A DNA stretch of 47,941 nucleotides from positions 1 through 47,941 of the forward strand of contig JABDPF010000011.1 in the NCBI GenBank assembly GCA_013042915.1. The letters are read 5' to 3'. Each line of letters opens with the position of its first letter. Positions within the stretch are counted from its first letter, which is position 1. The stretch comes from Lysobacterales bacterium (GTDB taxonomy: Bacteria; Pseudomonadota; Gammaproteobacteria; Xanthomonadales; SZUA-36). The notes beneath the pieces are model-generated. The model was not told the DNA's origin. It saw nothing but the letters and a program-made list of their open reading frames with translations, and made no database searches. Below are positions 24,751 to 32,656 of the stretch, piece by piece. The translations under genes were made by a program, and so were the position numbers.

Positions 24751-25898
24751 GACTTGTCAGCCAGGACGGCGCGGGGGTAAGAGCCCAGCACGCGCGACAG
24801 CTTGCTGACCTTGCTCAGGTCTTCGAGCGCGGCAGCCACCTGCGGTTCTTCCGCGTGGCCCTCCACGTCAACGAAAAACACGTAGGCCCATTTGCCGGTC
24901 CGCGCGGGACGCGATTCGATGCGGTTCATGTTCAAACCGTGCACGCGGAACGGTTCGAGCAGGCTGTGCAGAAGCCCGGGCCCCTCGTCGCCGGAAAGCA
25001 ACAGCGTCGTTTTGTCGTGACCGGACGGCGCGAAAATCTCGCGCCCGATCACCAGGAAACGGGTCGTATTGTCGGGGTGGTCCTCGATATCGGCGAACAG
25101 AACCGGCAGACCGTAAACGTCGGCAGCGGACCGACCACCGATGGCCGCGGCTTCCGGCATGTTTCGCACCCGGCGGGCGGCCTCGCCGTTGCTGCTGACC
25201 GCGATCACCTCCACGCCGGGCAGGTGCGTGCGCAGCCAGTTCTTGCATTGCGAGAGCGACTGCTCGTGCGAATAGACCCGCTCCACCTGCTGCAGGCTCT
25301 TGGCCTGGGTGAGCAGGTTCTGGCGCACCCGCAACTCGATCTCGCCGCAAATCTTGAGGTCGGAATAGAGAAACATGTCCAGCGTATGGCTGACAATGCC
25401 CTGGGTGGAGTTCTCGACTGGGACCACACCGAAGTCGGCATCACCGGCCTGGACCTGTTCGAATGCTTCGTCGATGGTGGGCAGGCTGCTGGCATGGACC
25501 GAGTGCCCGAAATGGCGATGGACCGCCTGCTGGGTAAAGGTGCCCTCCGGGCCGAGATACGCGATCTTCAGCGGCTCCTGCTGGGCGAGGCAGGCCGACA
25601 TGATCTCGCGAAACAGGCGCAGCATCTCGTTGTCGCTCAGCGGGCCCCGGTTGCGCTCACGAAGCTTGCGCAACACCTGCGCCTCGCGTTCGGGCCGGTA
25701 GAAATTGACCGCGTCGCGCGAGCCACCCTTGCTCTCCCGGACGCGAAATGCCAGCCTGGCGCGCTCGTTGATCAGGTCCTGAATGCGCTCGTCGAGACGG
25801 TCGATCTCGTCTCGGACGGCGGATAGCGATGCGGTGTCCTCTTTCTTCTTGCTCAAGGGGCCTGTTCCCTTTTCTGCTGCTGCTTGATGCGAGCGCAC
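24747..25898 (-). CDS. pheA: Bifunctional chorismate mutase/prephenate dehydratase (P-protein)
   Basis: Converts chorismate to prephenate and then phenylpyruvate, for phenylalanine. Up to 383 residues. The AroQ chorismate mutase helix is near residues 24-110 (RDEIDRLDERIQDLINERAR). Prephenate dehydratase starts at KIAYLGPEGTFTQQA and includes TTRFLVIG. The ACT regulatory domain carries the Phe-binding ESRP motif (NMNRIESRPARTG). The start is uncertain: GTG at 25898 sits four bases after a good -10-like TATACA, whereas an in-frame TTG at 25856 (LSKKKEDTAS, after AAGGG) gives 369 residues, closer to the family norm. It heads the pheA-aroA-cmk set. Confidence 0.95.
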   Translation of the reverse strand: MRSHQAAAEKGTGPLSKKKEDTASLSAVRDEIDRLDERIQDLINERARLAFRVRESKGGSRDAVNFYRPEREAQVLRKLRERNRGPLSDNEMLRLFREIMSACLAQQEPLKIAYLGPEGTFTQQAVHRHFGHSVHASSLPTIDEAFEQVQAGDADFGVVPVENSTQGIVSHTLDMFLYSDLKICGEIELRVRQNLLTQAKSLQQVERVYSHEQSLSQCKNWLRTHLPGVEVIAVSSNGEAARRVRNMPEAAAIGGRSAADVYGLPVLFADIEDHPDNTTRFLVIGREIFAPSGHDKTTLLLSGDEGPGLLHSLLEPFRVHGLNMNRIESRPARTGKWAYVFFVDVEGHAEEPQVAAALEDLSKVSKLSRVLGSYPRAVLADKS

Positions 25899-25940
25899 AT
25901 TGTATAACCTAAACCTCGGAGCGCATACCGCGGCCCGGCC

Positions 25941-26783
25941 TCAGGGGCAGCGCGGCGGTGCACCCACCTCGATGACGGTCTCTCGGGCCAGCAGCTCGCC
26001 CCGCTGCAGTGTCCTCGCCTCGAGCCTGAGGTTGACCTCGAAAGGCAATCCACCGCTGCTGGCGCCCTGGGCTCCCGGGACGGCGTCGGCGAGGGCCTCG
26101 AGGTCCAGGGAATCGGCCGCGAGAAGCAGGTTGAGTACGGGACCGTCCGGAAGGACGCACCCCTCGCCTGTCAATTCTTGTCCGGCGATGCGTGCAGCGA
26201 GACCGGTCATGTGGAGCGATGGCGCGCCGTAGTGAACGGTTCCGGCCAGGTCGATGTCGTCGCGTTCGGGCGCGGCCCAGCCGAGGTCGAGATCGACGCT
26301 CGACGATTCCGGGCGCCAGGTAAACGTACCGTTCACGTTGCCCAGGAATCCCAGGTCGATGAGCAGGCCCGTGGGGATGCCGGGCTCGAAGCCCGTGACC
26401 TCGATTCCCGGCACAGCGAAACGCGCCCCGCCGGCCGCGCCCAGGGTCAACCACTCCAGGCGAATGCGTTCGGCTCGGATTTGCTGCTTGAGCAGCGCAT
26501 CCAACGCCAACCGGATTTCGAACGCGCGGCTCTTCGCCATCACAAGCCCCGCCTCGGATTCGAGGATTTCGAGGTCGGTCCCGCTGGCGCCGACCGGGGG
26601 CCAGAACTTCACGTCGAATTCGCCGGAAAGACGCACCGGCACGCCGGCCTCCGCCGACAACTGTTTTTCTAGCGCGCGTTTTCCGCCGGCCGACTCGACC
26701 CAGGCATTGAGACCCAGGTACGCCGCACCCAAAAATGCAAACAGCATGAGTACTGCGTAGAACAACCAGCGAATTGCCCTCAC
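25941..26783 (-). CDS. AsmA-like membrane-anchored protein
   Basis: Predicted inner-membrane protein with one N-terminal helix (AIRWLFYAVLMLFAFLGAAYLGL) and a periplasmic part resembling the N-terminus of AsmA (ALEKQLSAEAGVPVRLSGEFDVKFWP, then ARSFEIRLALDALL-like strands). About 280 residues, so much shorter than full AsmA and without the C-terminal half. AsmA relatives affect outer-membrane assembly and phospholipid traffic. The frame runs to an ATG at 26816, but GTG at 26783 has an excellent Shine-Dalgarno (GGAGGGAGTC) and is preferred. It ends 42 bp before pheA. Confidence 0.7.
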   Translation of the reverse strand: MRAIRWLFYAVLMLFAFLGAAYLGLNAWVESAGGKRALEKQLSAEAGVPVRLSGEFDVKFWPPVGASGTDLEILESEAGLVMAKSRAFEIRLALDALLKQQIRAERIRLEWLTLGAAGGARFAVPGIEVTGFEPGIPTGLLIDLGFLGNVNGTFTWRPESSSVDLDLGWAAPERDDIDLAGTVHYGAPSLHMTGLAARIAGQELTGEGCVLPDGPVLNLLLAADSLDLEALADAVPGAQGASSGGLPFEVNLRLEARTLQRGELLARETVIEVGAPPRCP

Positions 26784-26860
26784 GACTCCCTCCGGGAAAA
26801 CTGGAACACCGGGCATCGCTTGTCTACACTTGGGCGCACTGAAATCTGCGGAGCCATCGA

Positions 26861-27154
26861 ATGTCGACGATCGACATGCACGCCGAACACGACATGAACC
26901 GGGACGAAGCGCAGGCCGCGGCCGACCGCCTTGCGGAGGACCTCGCGAACAAGTTCGACATCAATTACGGCTGGCACGGGGATCATATCCACTTCGACAG
27001 GCCCGGCGTGGACGGGACCATCACGGTACGTGAGAGCGAAATCCGGATCAAGGCCCGGCTGGGTTTGGTGCTGATGTTTCTGAAGGGCCGCATCGAGGAC
27101 GAAATCGTCTCCTACCTCGGAGAGCACTTCAACTGTCGTTTTCCAGGAGCCTGA
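26861..27154 (+). CDS. Polyhydroxyalkanoic acid system family protein
   Basis: A 97-residue protein matching the small PHA_gran_rgn family (PF09650 type) found beside PHA genes. Typical blocks are NRDEAQAAADRLAEDLANKF, YGWHGDHIHFDRPGVDGTI and RIKARLGLVLMFLKGRIEDEI. The fold is an SRPBCC-like small alpha/beta domain and the biochemical role is unknown. Its 3' end overlaps the convergent gene at 27129-27848 by 26 bases. With the phasin and reductase nearby it supports a storage-lipid locus. Confidence 0.8.
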   Translation: MSTIDMHAEHDMNRDEAQAAADRLAEDLANKFDINYGWHGDHIHFDRPGVDGTITVRESEIRIKARLGLVLMFLKGRIEDEIVSYLGEHFNCRFPGA

Positions 27155-27848
27155 ACGGATCGGGATCTCCCGCGAACAGCCGCTCCATCGCCGCCCACTC
27201 CCGCTCGAAGATCGTGTCGACGAAGTGATTGGGGTCCGCGAGACCGCGGAATGATGCCAGGCCTTTTTCCAAAAACTCCTGCAAGTTGCCGAACCCCGCG
27301 GCGTGCGCCGGGCCGCGAAGCATGCGCAGCAACGCGTTGATCACCGGTTTGCGGACGATCGGTTTCAGATCGCGCCCCAGCTTGCGAATCAGCAGGATCT
27401 GCCGCTCCCTGCCGGCGCGGTCGCTGGCGGCCAGGTAGACCCGACAGTAGTCCGGCATGCCCAGTTCCTCGATGTTCATCGCCTCCATGACGTGCGCCAT
27501 CGCGATGTCGTATTCGAGACTGAGTGCCTGGAGCTCGAAGGCTTCGGCCAGGGCGACCAGCGCCCTGTTGGGAAGGAAACGGATCATCACCGGCGCAACC
27601 CGATCCATTTCCTTGTCGCGCTGGCGAAAATCCAGCCCGCCATAGAGGTCGGACACGAAGAATTCGACCGCGTGACGGTAGCCCTCTTGTCGATAGAGAT
27701 CGTCGAAGGTCACCGTCAGGCGTTCCAGCTGCCAACGCTGCAGCGTTTCGAACCGGGACAGGGGAAAACCCTCGCCCCCGATATCGGCAGCCAGGCGATG
27801 ATTCCTCGTCAACATGCTCCGGAGCAAGTCTGCGCCCGGTTTGCTCAT
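27129..27848 (-). CDS. Conserved hypothetical protein, possibly FFLEELY-motif family
   Basis: A 239-residue helical cytoplasmic protein with no signal peptide or membrane helix. The segment GYRHAVEFFVSDLYGG (about residues 55-70) resembles the FFLEELY motif that names a family often seen near PHA and fatty-acid genes. Later blocks are RFLPNRALVALAEAFELQAL and RKPVINALLRMLRGPAHAAG. Function unknown. It starts 37 bp after the reductase stop on the same strand and is probably in its operon. Its 3' end overlaps the convergent PHA-system gene by 26 bases. Confidence 0.7.
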   Translation of the reverse strand: MSKPGADLLRSMLTRNHRLAADIGGEGFPLSRFETLQRWQLERLTVTFDDLYRQEGYRHAVEFFVSDLYGGLDFRQRDKEMDRVAPVMIRFLPNRALVALAEAFELQALSLEYDIAMAHVMEAMNIEELGMPDYCRVYLAASDRAGRERQILLIRKLGRDLKPIVRKPVINALLRMLRGPAHAAGFGNLQEFLEKGLASFRGLADPNHFVDTIFEREWAAMERLFAGDPDPFRLLENDS

Positions 27849-27885
27849 GACGCCTTTCTCCGCCGGGCAAGTTGCCCGTCCTGCC

Positions 27886-29868
27886 TTACCAGTGAATCCC
27901 CCGCATCAGGCTGGCAAACGCCAACTGCTCCTGCGAAGCGACGGCCTGGTGGTCCTTCACTCCCTTCGCCGCCGCCGAATCGGGGAACATCTTGAACGCG
28001 CTGTTCATGATGATCTCGGAAACCTTCGGCGCCACGGCGTGCAGCACCTGCGCAAAGGTGCCCAGTCGCGTTGCAATGCGTTGCGGCTTGTAGATGACCG
28101 CCTGCTTCACCATGGCCGCGGCTTCCTCGGGGGAGATCGTGGGGACGTTGTCGTACATCCGGGTCGGCGCAATCATCGGGGTTCGCACGAGGGGCATATT
28201 GATGGTGGTGAAATTCACTCCCGTGTCGCTGAATTCGGCCGAGGCGCAGCGAGAGAAGGCATCCAGCGCAGCTTTGGACGCCACGTAGGCGGAAAACCGG
28301 GGCGCGTTGGAAAGCACGCCGATGGAAGAAATATTGATGACCTGGCCGCTGCGTTTCTTTTCCATTGTGGGAAGTACGTTCATGATCATTCTAAGGCTGC
28401 CGAAATAGTTCAGCTGCATGGTTCTTTCGAAATCATGGAAGCGGTCGTAGGAAGACGAGATACCGCGGCGAATCGAGCGGCCCGCGTTGTTGACCAGCAC
28501 CTCGATGTCGCCCATCTCCTTGAGAATGTCCGCCACGACCTTGTCGCAGGATTCCATGTCGGCCATGTCACCGACGAACGCCGAGGCTTCCCCGCCGTCT
28601 TCCCTGATCATCTCGACCGTATCGGCCAGCTTCTCGGGATCACGCGCAACGACGGCTACGCGGGCGCCGGCCTGCCCCATCATCATTGCCGTGGCCAGCC
28701 CGATACCGGAAGAGCCGCCGGTCACTACGACCACTTTGCCCTCGACGTGACCGCGCAGGCTGCGGTCGATGAACAGGTCCGGGTCTAAATTACGTTCCCA
28801 GTAATCCCATAACCGCCATGCGTAGTCGTCCAGGGCCGGTACGCGAATGCCCGTGCCCTTGAGCAGTCGCTGGGTATCGCGGCTGTCGAATTTCGTCGGG
28901 TAATTGATGAAGTTCAGCACATCGGGCGGCATGCCCAGGTCATTCAACACGTGACGGTAAATGCGACGCACGGGTGGCAGCATCATCAACCCCTGCTTCA
29001 CGCCGCCCGGGATGAAATTGAACATCCGCGCATCGAAACGCATGCTGAGCTGCGGCGCGTGCGCGGCGTCGGCAAATATATTCAGGACCTGGCCGATGCG
29101 TTTGGGCTTCGGGTCGGTCAGGTGGAAGCACTTGCCGTCCTGGCGCGGCGCGTGCGCGATGTGGTCCAGCGCCTTGGCCACGAAGTCGACCGGAACGATG
29201 TTGATTCGACCGCCTTCGAGGCCCACCGCGGGCATCCAGGGCGGTAGCGTTTTGCGCAGTTTCTGAATCAGTTTGAAGAAATAGTAGGGACCGTCGATTT
29301 TGTCGATTTCGCCCGTTTCCGAATTTCCCACCACGATGCCGGGACGATACACGCGCCAGGGCACCTTGCATTCCTTGCGGACCACGCCTTCCGAGTCGTG
29401 CTTGGTTCTGAAGTACGGGTTGTCCAGGCCGACGGCCTCATCGAACATGTCTTCGGTGAAGATCCCCGGGTACAGCCCGGCCGCAGCGATTGAGCTTACG
29501 TGGTGAAACCTGCCCGCCTTGACGGCGCCCGCCAAGCGCACGGCGTTCTTCGTACCATCGACATTGGCGGCCTGCTGCGAAGCGGCATCGGCCTTGAGAT
29601 CGTAAATCGCGGCCAGGTGGAAGAAGTGTCGGACTTTTCCTTCCAGTTCTTTGCGCTTGGCCGGCGTCAATCCCAGGTACGGCTTGGTGAGGTCGCCGGT
29701 CACCGGGACGATTCGCGAGGCGCCGCTGCCGAGGCGCCCTTTCAAGGTTTTCAGCTTGTCTTCGGAGCCTTTGCGAACCAGTACATAGATTTTGCCGCGC
29801 CGTTTCAGCAGTTCCGGAATGAGATTCTGGCCGATGAATCCAGTACCGCCGGTAAGAAAATAACTCAT
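27886..29868 (-). CDS. Alcohol-forming fatty acyl-CoA reductase, two-domain SDR (Maqu_2220 type)
   Basis: Predicted to reduce fatty acyl-CoA (via aldehyde) to fatty alcohol with NADPH, the supply step for wax esters. 660 residues, against 661 as I recall for the Marinobacter enzyme. I recognise near-identical blocks along the whole length: MSYFLTGGTGFIG, HVSSIAAAGLYPGIF, RTKHDSEGVVRKECKVP, YRPGIVVGNSETGEIDK, INYPTKFDSR, WDYWERNLDPDLF, FERTMQLNYFGS and the ending MRGIHW. The N-terminal extended-SDR domain has its YxxxK near residues 153-157. The C-terminal classical SDR domain has GGSSGIG near 383 and YVASK near 526. The frame runs to 30246, but the ATG at 29868 follows GGAGG and matches the family start. 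Confidence 0.92.
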   Translation of the reverse strand: MSYFLTGGTGFIGQNLIPELLKRRGKIYVLVRKGSEDKLKTLKGRLGSGASRIVPVTGDLTKPYLGLTPAKRKELEGKVRHFFHLAAIYDLKADAASQQAANVDGTKNAVRLAGAVKAGRFHHVSSIAAAGLYPGIFTEDMFDEAVGLDNPYFRTKHDSEGVVRKECKVPWRVYRPGIVVGNSETGEIDKIDGPYYFFKLIQKLRKTLPPWMPAVGLEGGRINIVPVDFVAKALDHIAHAPRQDGKCFHLTDPKPKRIGQVLNIFADAAHAPQLSMRFDARMFNFIPGGVKQGLMMLPPVRRIYRHVLNDLGMPPDVLNFINYPTKFDSRDTQRLLKGTGIRVPALDDYAWRLWDYWERNLDPDLFIDRSLRGHVEGKVVVVTGGSSGIGLATAMMMGQAGARVAVVARDPEKLADTVEMIREDGGEASAFVGDMADMESCDKVVADILKEMGDIEVLVNNAGRSIRRGISSSYDRFHDFERTMQLNYFGSLRMIMNVLPTMEKKRSGQVINISSIGVLSNAPRFSAYVASKAALDAFSRCASAEFSDTGVNFTTINMPLVRTPMIAPTRMYDNVPTISPEEAAAMVKQAVIYKPQRIATRLGTFAQVLHAVAPKVSEIIMNSAFKMFPDSAAAKGVKDHQAVASQEQLAFASLMRGIHW

Positions 29869-29953
29869 GTTGTGTGCCTCCAGGAAAGTATCGACCGGTC
29901 CGATGGGAACACAGTCTGTCCTCAGTTCTGATCGTGTTAGGATCATAGCAGAA

Positions 29954-29975
29954 TGGCGGTCGCGCGCTACCGCCA
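29954..29975. promoter_or_regulatory. 22-bp near-perfect palindrome, candidate TetR operator
   Basis: TGGCGGT and ACCGCCA arms flank a GCGCGC core, with 20 of 22 positions symmetric. It lies in the 133-bp region between the divergent acyl-CoA reductase and the acyl-CoA-binding protein/TetR pair, 26 bp before the latter. A weak -10 (TAGGAT, 29938-29943) stands just upstream. Size, symmetry and position fit the operator of the TetR protein encoded at 30269. Confidence 0.65.
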
Positions 29976-30001
29976 GGCTATCTGACAGGAGAGATTCAAC
30001 G

Positions 30002-30265
30002 ATGAGCGACCTCAACGAGCAATTCGAAAAGGCGGCCGTCGCCGTCAAATCCCTGGCCGAACGGCCGGACGACCAGACGATGCTGAAGCTGTACGCCCTG
30101 TACAAGCAGGGCTCTGCAGGAGACGTCAGCGGACCCAAACCGGGTTTTTTCGACTTCGTCGGAACCGCCAAGTACGAGGCCTGGGAAAAGCTGCAGGGCA
30201 CCGATCCAGAGGGGGCAAAACGCGAGTACGTGGAACTCGTTGGCAAACTGGGAGCGCCCGTCTAG
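30002..30265 (+). CDS. Acyl-CoA-binding protein
   Basis: A small cytosolic four-helix carrier for long-chain acyl-CoA. 87 residues, the family's length. It contains MSDLNEQFEKAAVAVKSL, the conserved MLKLYALYKQ, then PGFFDFVGTAKYEAWEKLQG and EGAKREYVELV. These hold the Tyr, Lys and Trp residues that bind the CoA and acyl chain. AGGAG lies ten bases ahead of the ATG. Such proteins are scarce in bacteria. Here it is divergent from the acyl-CoA reductase, so it may present substrate to that enzyme. It is followed three bases later by the TetR gene. Confidence 0.92.
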   Translation: MSDLNEQFEKAAVAVKSLAERPDDQTMLKLYALYKQGSAGDVSGPKPGFFDFVGTAKYEAWEKLQGTDPEGAKREYVELVGKLGAPV

Positions 30266-30268
30266 CCC

Positions 30269-30913
30269 ATGGCGCGCAGGGACACCCGGGAACTGATTCT
30301 GGCCACCAGCCTTGGCCTGTTCAACGAGCACGGCGAGCCCAACGTCACCACGAACCTGATCGCCGACGAGGCCGATATCAGCCCGGGAAATCTGTATTAC
30401 CATTTCCGCAGCAAGGACGACATCGTCATCGAGCTGTTCAAGCGATTCCTGGCGCGTTTTCAACCGTTGATCGACATCGCGGCGGACGAACGCATCAATG
30501 GCGAGGATCTCTGGCTGCAACTTCACCTTGCGTTCGAGGTCAAGGGCGAATTCCGTTTCCTGTATCGAAATCTGGCCGATCTCACCGCACGCATTCCCGA
30601 CCTCGATCGCGCGATGCGGGCCCTGCTGGAGCGGGAACGCCGGAGCATTGAAAACCTGATGACCGGCCTGGGCAAGTCCGGCCTGCTCGATGCATCCGGG
30701 GTGCAAAAAGAGCTGCTCACGCAGAACCTGCTCCTTGCGCTGACTTACTGGATTCCGTTTTCCGATCTGCAGGATCCCGAGGGACTGGAGGACGGATCAG
30801 CGCAGATTTTCGGGATCGCACGCGTACTGCTGATGCTTACGCCGCACCTCCGCGAGCCCGAGAGCAGCCAACTGACCGATATCGCTTATACCTACCTCTC
30901 ACGGGTCGTATGA
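30269..30913 (+). CDS. TetR-family transcriptional regulator
   Basis: A 214-residue repressor-type regulator. The N-terminal helix-turn-helix is RELILATSLGLFNEHGEPNV followed by IADEADISPGNLYYHFRSKD, a classic TetR signature. The C-terminal ligand domain is helical, resembles the TetR_C family in fatty-acid regulators, and has no obvious metal motif. It is co-transcribed with the acyl-CoA-binding protein (three-base gap) and probably controls that operon and the divergent reductase through the palindrome at 29954-29975. An acyl-CoA or fatty acid ligand is plausible by context only. Confidence 0.9.
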   Translation: MARRDTRELILATSLGLFNEHGEPNVTTNLIADEADISPGNLYYHFRSKDDIVIELFKRFLARFQPLIDIAADERINGEDLWLQLHLAFEVKGEFRFLYRNLADLTARIPDLDRAMRALLERERRSIENLMTGLGKSGLLDASGVQKELLTQNLLLALTYWIPFSDLQDPEGLEDGSAQIFGIARVLLMLTPHLREPESSQLTDIAYTYLSRVV

Positions 30914-30921
30914 GGTTTGGA

Positions 30922-30970
30922 AAAAAAGAGGGCCGGCAGACGCCGGCCCAAGAGGGATAGTTTTTTTTCT
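30922..30970. terminator. Bidirectional intrinsic terminator between tetR and phasin
   Basis: The perfect 8-bp stem GGGCCGGC (30930-30937) with GCCGGCCC (30942-30949) is flanked by an A run on the left and by eight T residues from 30961 after an 11-base purine-rich stretch. The left A run directly abuts the stem, so it is strongest for the minus-strand phasin transcript. Confidence 0.7.
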
Positions 30971-31012
30971 GAACGCAATTACAATGGCGGTTCAGTGGTT
31001 CGGTCAAGACGG

Positions 31013-31729
31013 CTAGCTGTCGGCCTTCTTGGTCACGCTCTTCTTCGTCGCGGACTTTTTCACCGTGCTTTTCTTGGCAACCGTCTTGCGAGGCGCCGCT
31101 TTTCTGACGGCCTTTTTCTTGGTCGCTTTCTTGGCAACGGTCTTGGGCTTCGGAGCAGCCGTCTTGGGTGCGTCCTTCTTCAATTCCGTAACCTGGCGGG
31201 ACAGGGACTGCACCCGGCGATTCAGCGTGTCAATGTCGTCGCGGCTCGGGATACCGAGGCGGACCAGAACGCCGGCAACACGCTCTTCGAAAAAGCCTTC
31301 GAGCTTGTCCCAACGCTCTGATGCTTCCTTCTCGACCTTCTTGCTGCGAGAGAGAACGGGCTCCAGGCGGTGTTCGACATCGCCGCGAACGTCGCCCACG
31401 CGGGATGTCACTTCGCCTCGGAGCTCGCTGACCGCGGACTCCACGTCGGAGCGAAAATCACCTACGCGATTTTCGATTTCGTTGCGGATGTCATTGAACG
31501 CGCTCTCGAGATCTTTGCGGCCGCTATTCTCGATTTTCGTTCCTTCCTTGACCAGCTGATCAAACAACTGGTTGCCCTTGCCAACGGCCTTCATGCCTTC
31601 TTCTTGTGCATAGCTCATGGCGCCCAGGCCAGCCAGCCAAAAATCGCGTGCTGCGTCGACGACGGGCTGCGTCGCCTTGCGGGCAGCGGGTTTACGTTGT
31701 ACTTTCTTTTTCAGTTTCTTCGTGGCCAT
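31013..31729 (-). CDS. Phasin family protein with histone-like Lys/Ala tail (PhaF/PhaI type)
   Basis: Granule-associated protein of 238 residues. The phasin domain (about 20-155) includes AARDFWLAGLGAMSYAQEEG and long heptad helices such as SDVESAVSELRGEVTSRVGD. The last 70 residues are KKA/PKT/KKS-type repeats like the H1-like tail of Pseudomonas PhaF, which ties granules to the nucleoid. The frame runs to 31798, but the ATG at 31729 follows AAGGAGGACGAC and gives the expected MATKKLKKK start. It is divergent from the TPR gene, with 75 bp between. No PHA synthase lies in the window, so the granule could be PHA or wax ester. Confidence 0.9.
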   Translation of the reverse strand: MATKKLKKKVQRKPAARKATQPVVDAARDFWLAGLGAMSYAQEEGMKAVGKGNQLFDQLVKEGTKIENSGRKDLESAFNDIRNEIENRVGDFRSDVESAVSELRGEVTSRVGDVRGDVEHRLEPVLSRSKKVEKEASERWDKLEGFFEERVAGVLVRLGIPSRDDIDTLNRRVQSLSRQVTELKKDAPKTAAPKPKTVAKKATKKKAVRKAAPRKTVAKKSTVKKSATKKSVTKKADS

Positions 31730-31804
31730 GTCGTCCTCCTTTTGAGGGTTGATTATTGATGACGGCCACATTCTATGAACCTCAATTAGAGTAATCACAC
31801 TAGA

Positions 31805-32578
31805 ATGAGTAACTGGACACGTTTTCCCTATTCCGACTCCGACTACGACTTCGCCGGAGATGCCCTACAAACGCATTGGGCCGAACTTCATACCGGTGAC
31901 AAAGAGCCTTTTCCGTCCGACGAGACCTTGCAGGAGGCCTGGCGCGCGTTTCACCGCGGCGACTTCGAGGCGGCGGTGGAATTGGGCGACGAGGCAGGAA
32001 TCGCCGGGCACGCTGTCGCTAACAAGGCCACCGGCATCTACGCGACGTACCTGGAAGAGAACGACTCGCGGAAAATCAGCTTATCCAAAGACGCCGTCGC
32101 AAGGGCCGAACGCGCAATCGAAGCCCTGCCCGATGATGCGAACGCCCACTACTTCCACGCGTTCAACCTGGGCCGCTACAGCCAGAGCATCTCGGTGGTC
32201 AAGGCGCTCAAGCAGGGCGTGGGCGGGAAAATCCAGACCAGCCTCAAGCGGACACTCGAATTGCAGCCCGATCATGCCGAGGCGCACACCGCCATGGGCA
32301 TGTACCACGCTGAAATCCTCGACAAGGTCGGGAAGCTGATCGGCTCGATGACCTACGGCGCCAACGCCAACGAAGCGCTCGAGCACTTTGAGCAGTCGCT
32401 GAAGCTGACACCGCGGTCCCCCATCGCCCAGATGGAATTCGCCAACGGCCTGTATATGCTCTTTGGCGACGACCGTTACGAGGAGGTGTCCGAGCTGTAC
32501 GTGAAGGCCGCGGAGTCCACGGCGCTCGACGCGATGGAGCGGCTTGACGTCGAAGCGGCCGCAGCCGAGCTGGAATAG
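31805..32578 (+). CDS. TPR-repeat protein of unknown function
   Basis: A 257-residue soluble helical protein. Recognisable TPR-like helices are EAWRAFHRGDFEAAVELGDE, DDANAHYFHAFNLGRYSQ, KRTLELQPDHAEAHTAMGMY and EALEHFEQSLKLTPRSP. No signal peptide or membrane segment is seen. No Shine-Dalgarno precedes the ATG, so initiation may be weak or leaderless. It is divergent from the phasin gene and may share its promoter region. The partner is unknown. Confidence 0.8.
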   Translation: MSNWTRFPYSDSDYDFAGDALQTHWAELHTGDKEPFPSDETLQEAWRAFHRGDFEAAVELGDEAGIAGHAVANKATGIYATYLEENDSRKISLSKDAVARAERAIEALPDDANAHYFHAFNLGRYSQSISVVKALKQGVGGKIQTSLKRTLELQPDHAEAHTAMGMYHAEILDKVGKLIGSMTYGANANEALEHFEQSLKLTPRSPIAQMEFANGLYMLFGDDRYEEVSELYVKAAESTALDAMERLDVEAAAAELE

Positions 32579-32600
32579 GCGATCAAGCCGTCGAAATTCC

Positions 32601-32634
32601 TTTACAAAACACGTGTTATATCATAGTGTTATTT
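32601..32634 (+). promoter_or_regulatory. AT-rich promoter region of the HerA-like gene with a CACGTG palindrome
   Basis: TTTACA (32601-32606) with a 17-bp spacer leads to TAGTGT (32624-32629). Between them lies the perfect palindrome AACACGTGTT (32608-32617). The stretch is strikingly AT-rich against its surroundings. The palindrome sits where a repressor would block polymerase. Confidence 0.4.
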
Positions 32635-32656
32635 TAAATTATGACAGGGAAGTATC

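Noticed and set aside
29869-30246. 126-codon N-terminal extension of the acyl-CoA reductase
   Set aside because: It is antisense to the acyl-CoA-binding protein gene. The ATG at 29868 has a GGAGG and matches the family start.
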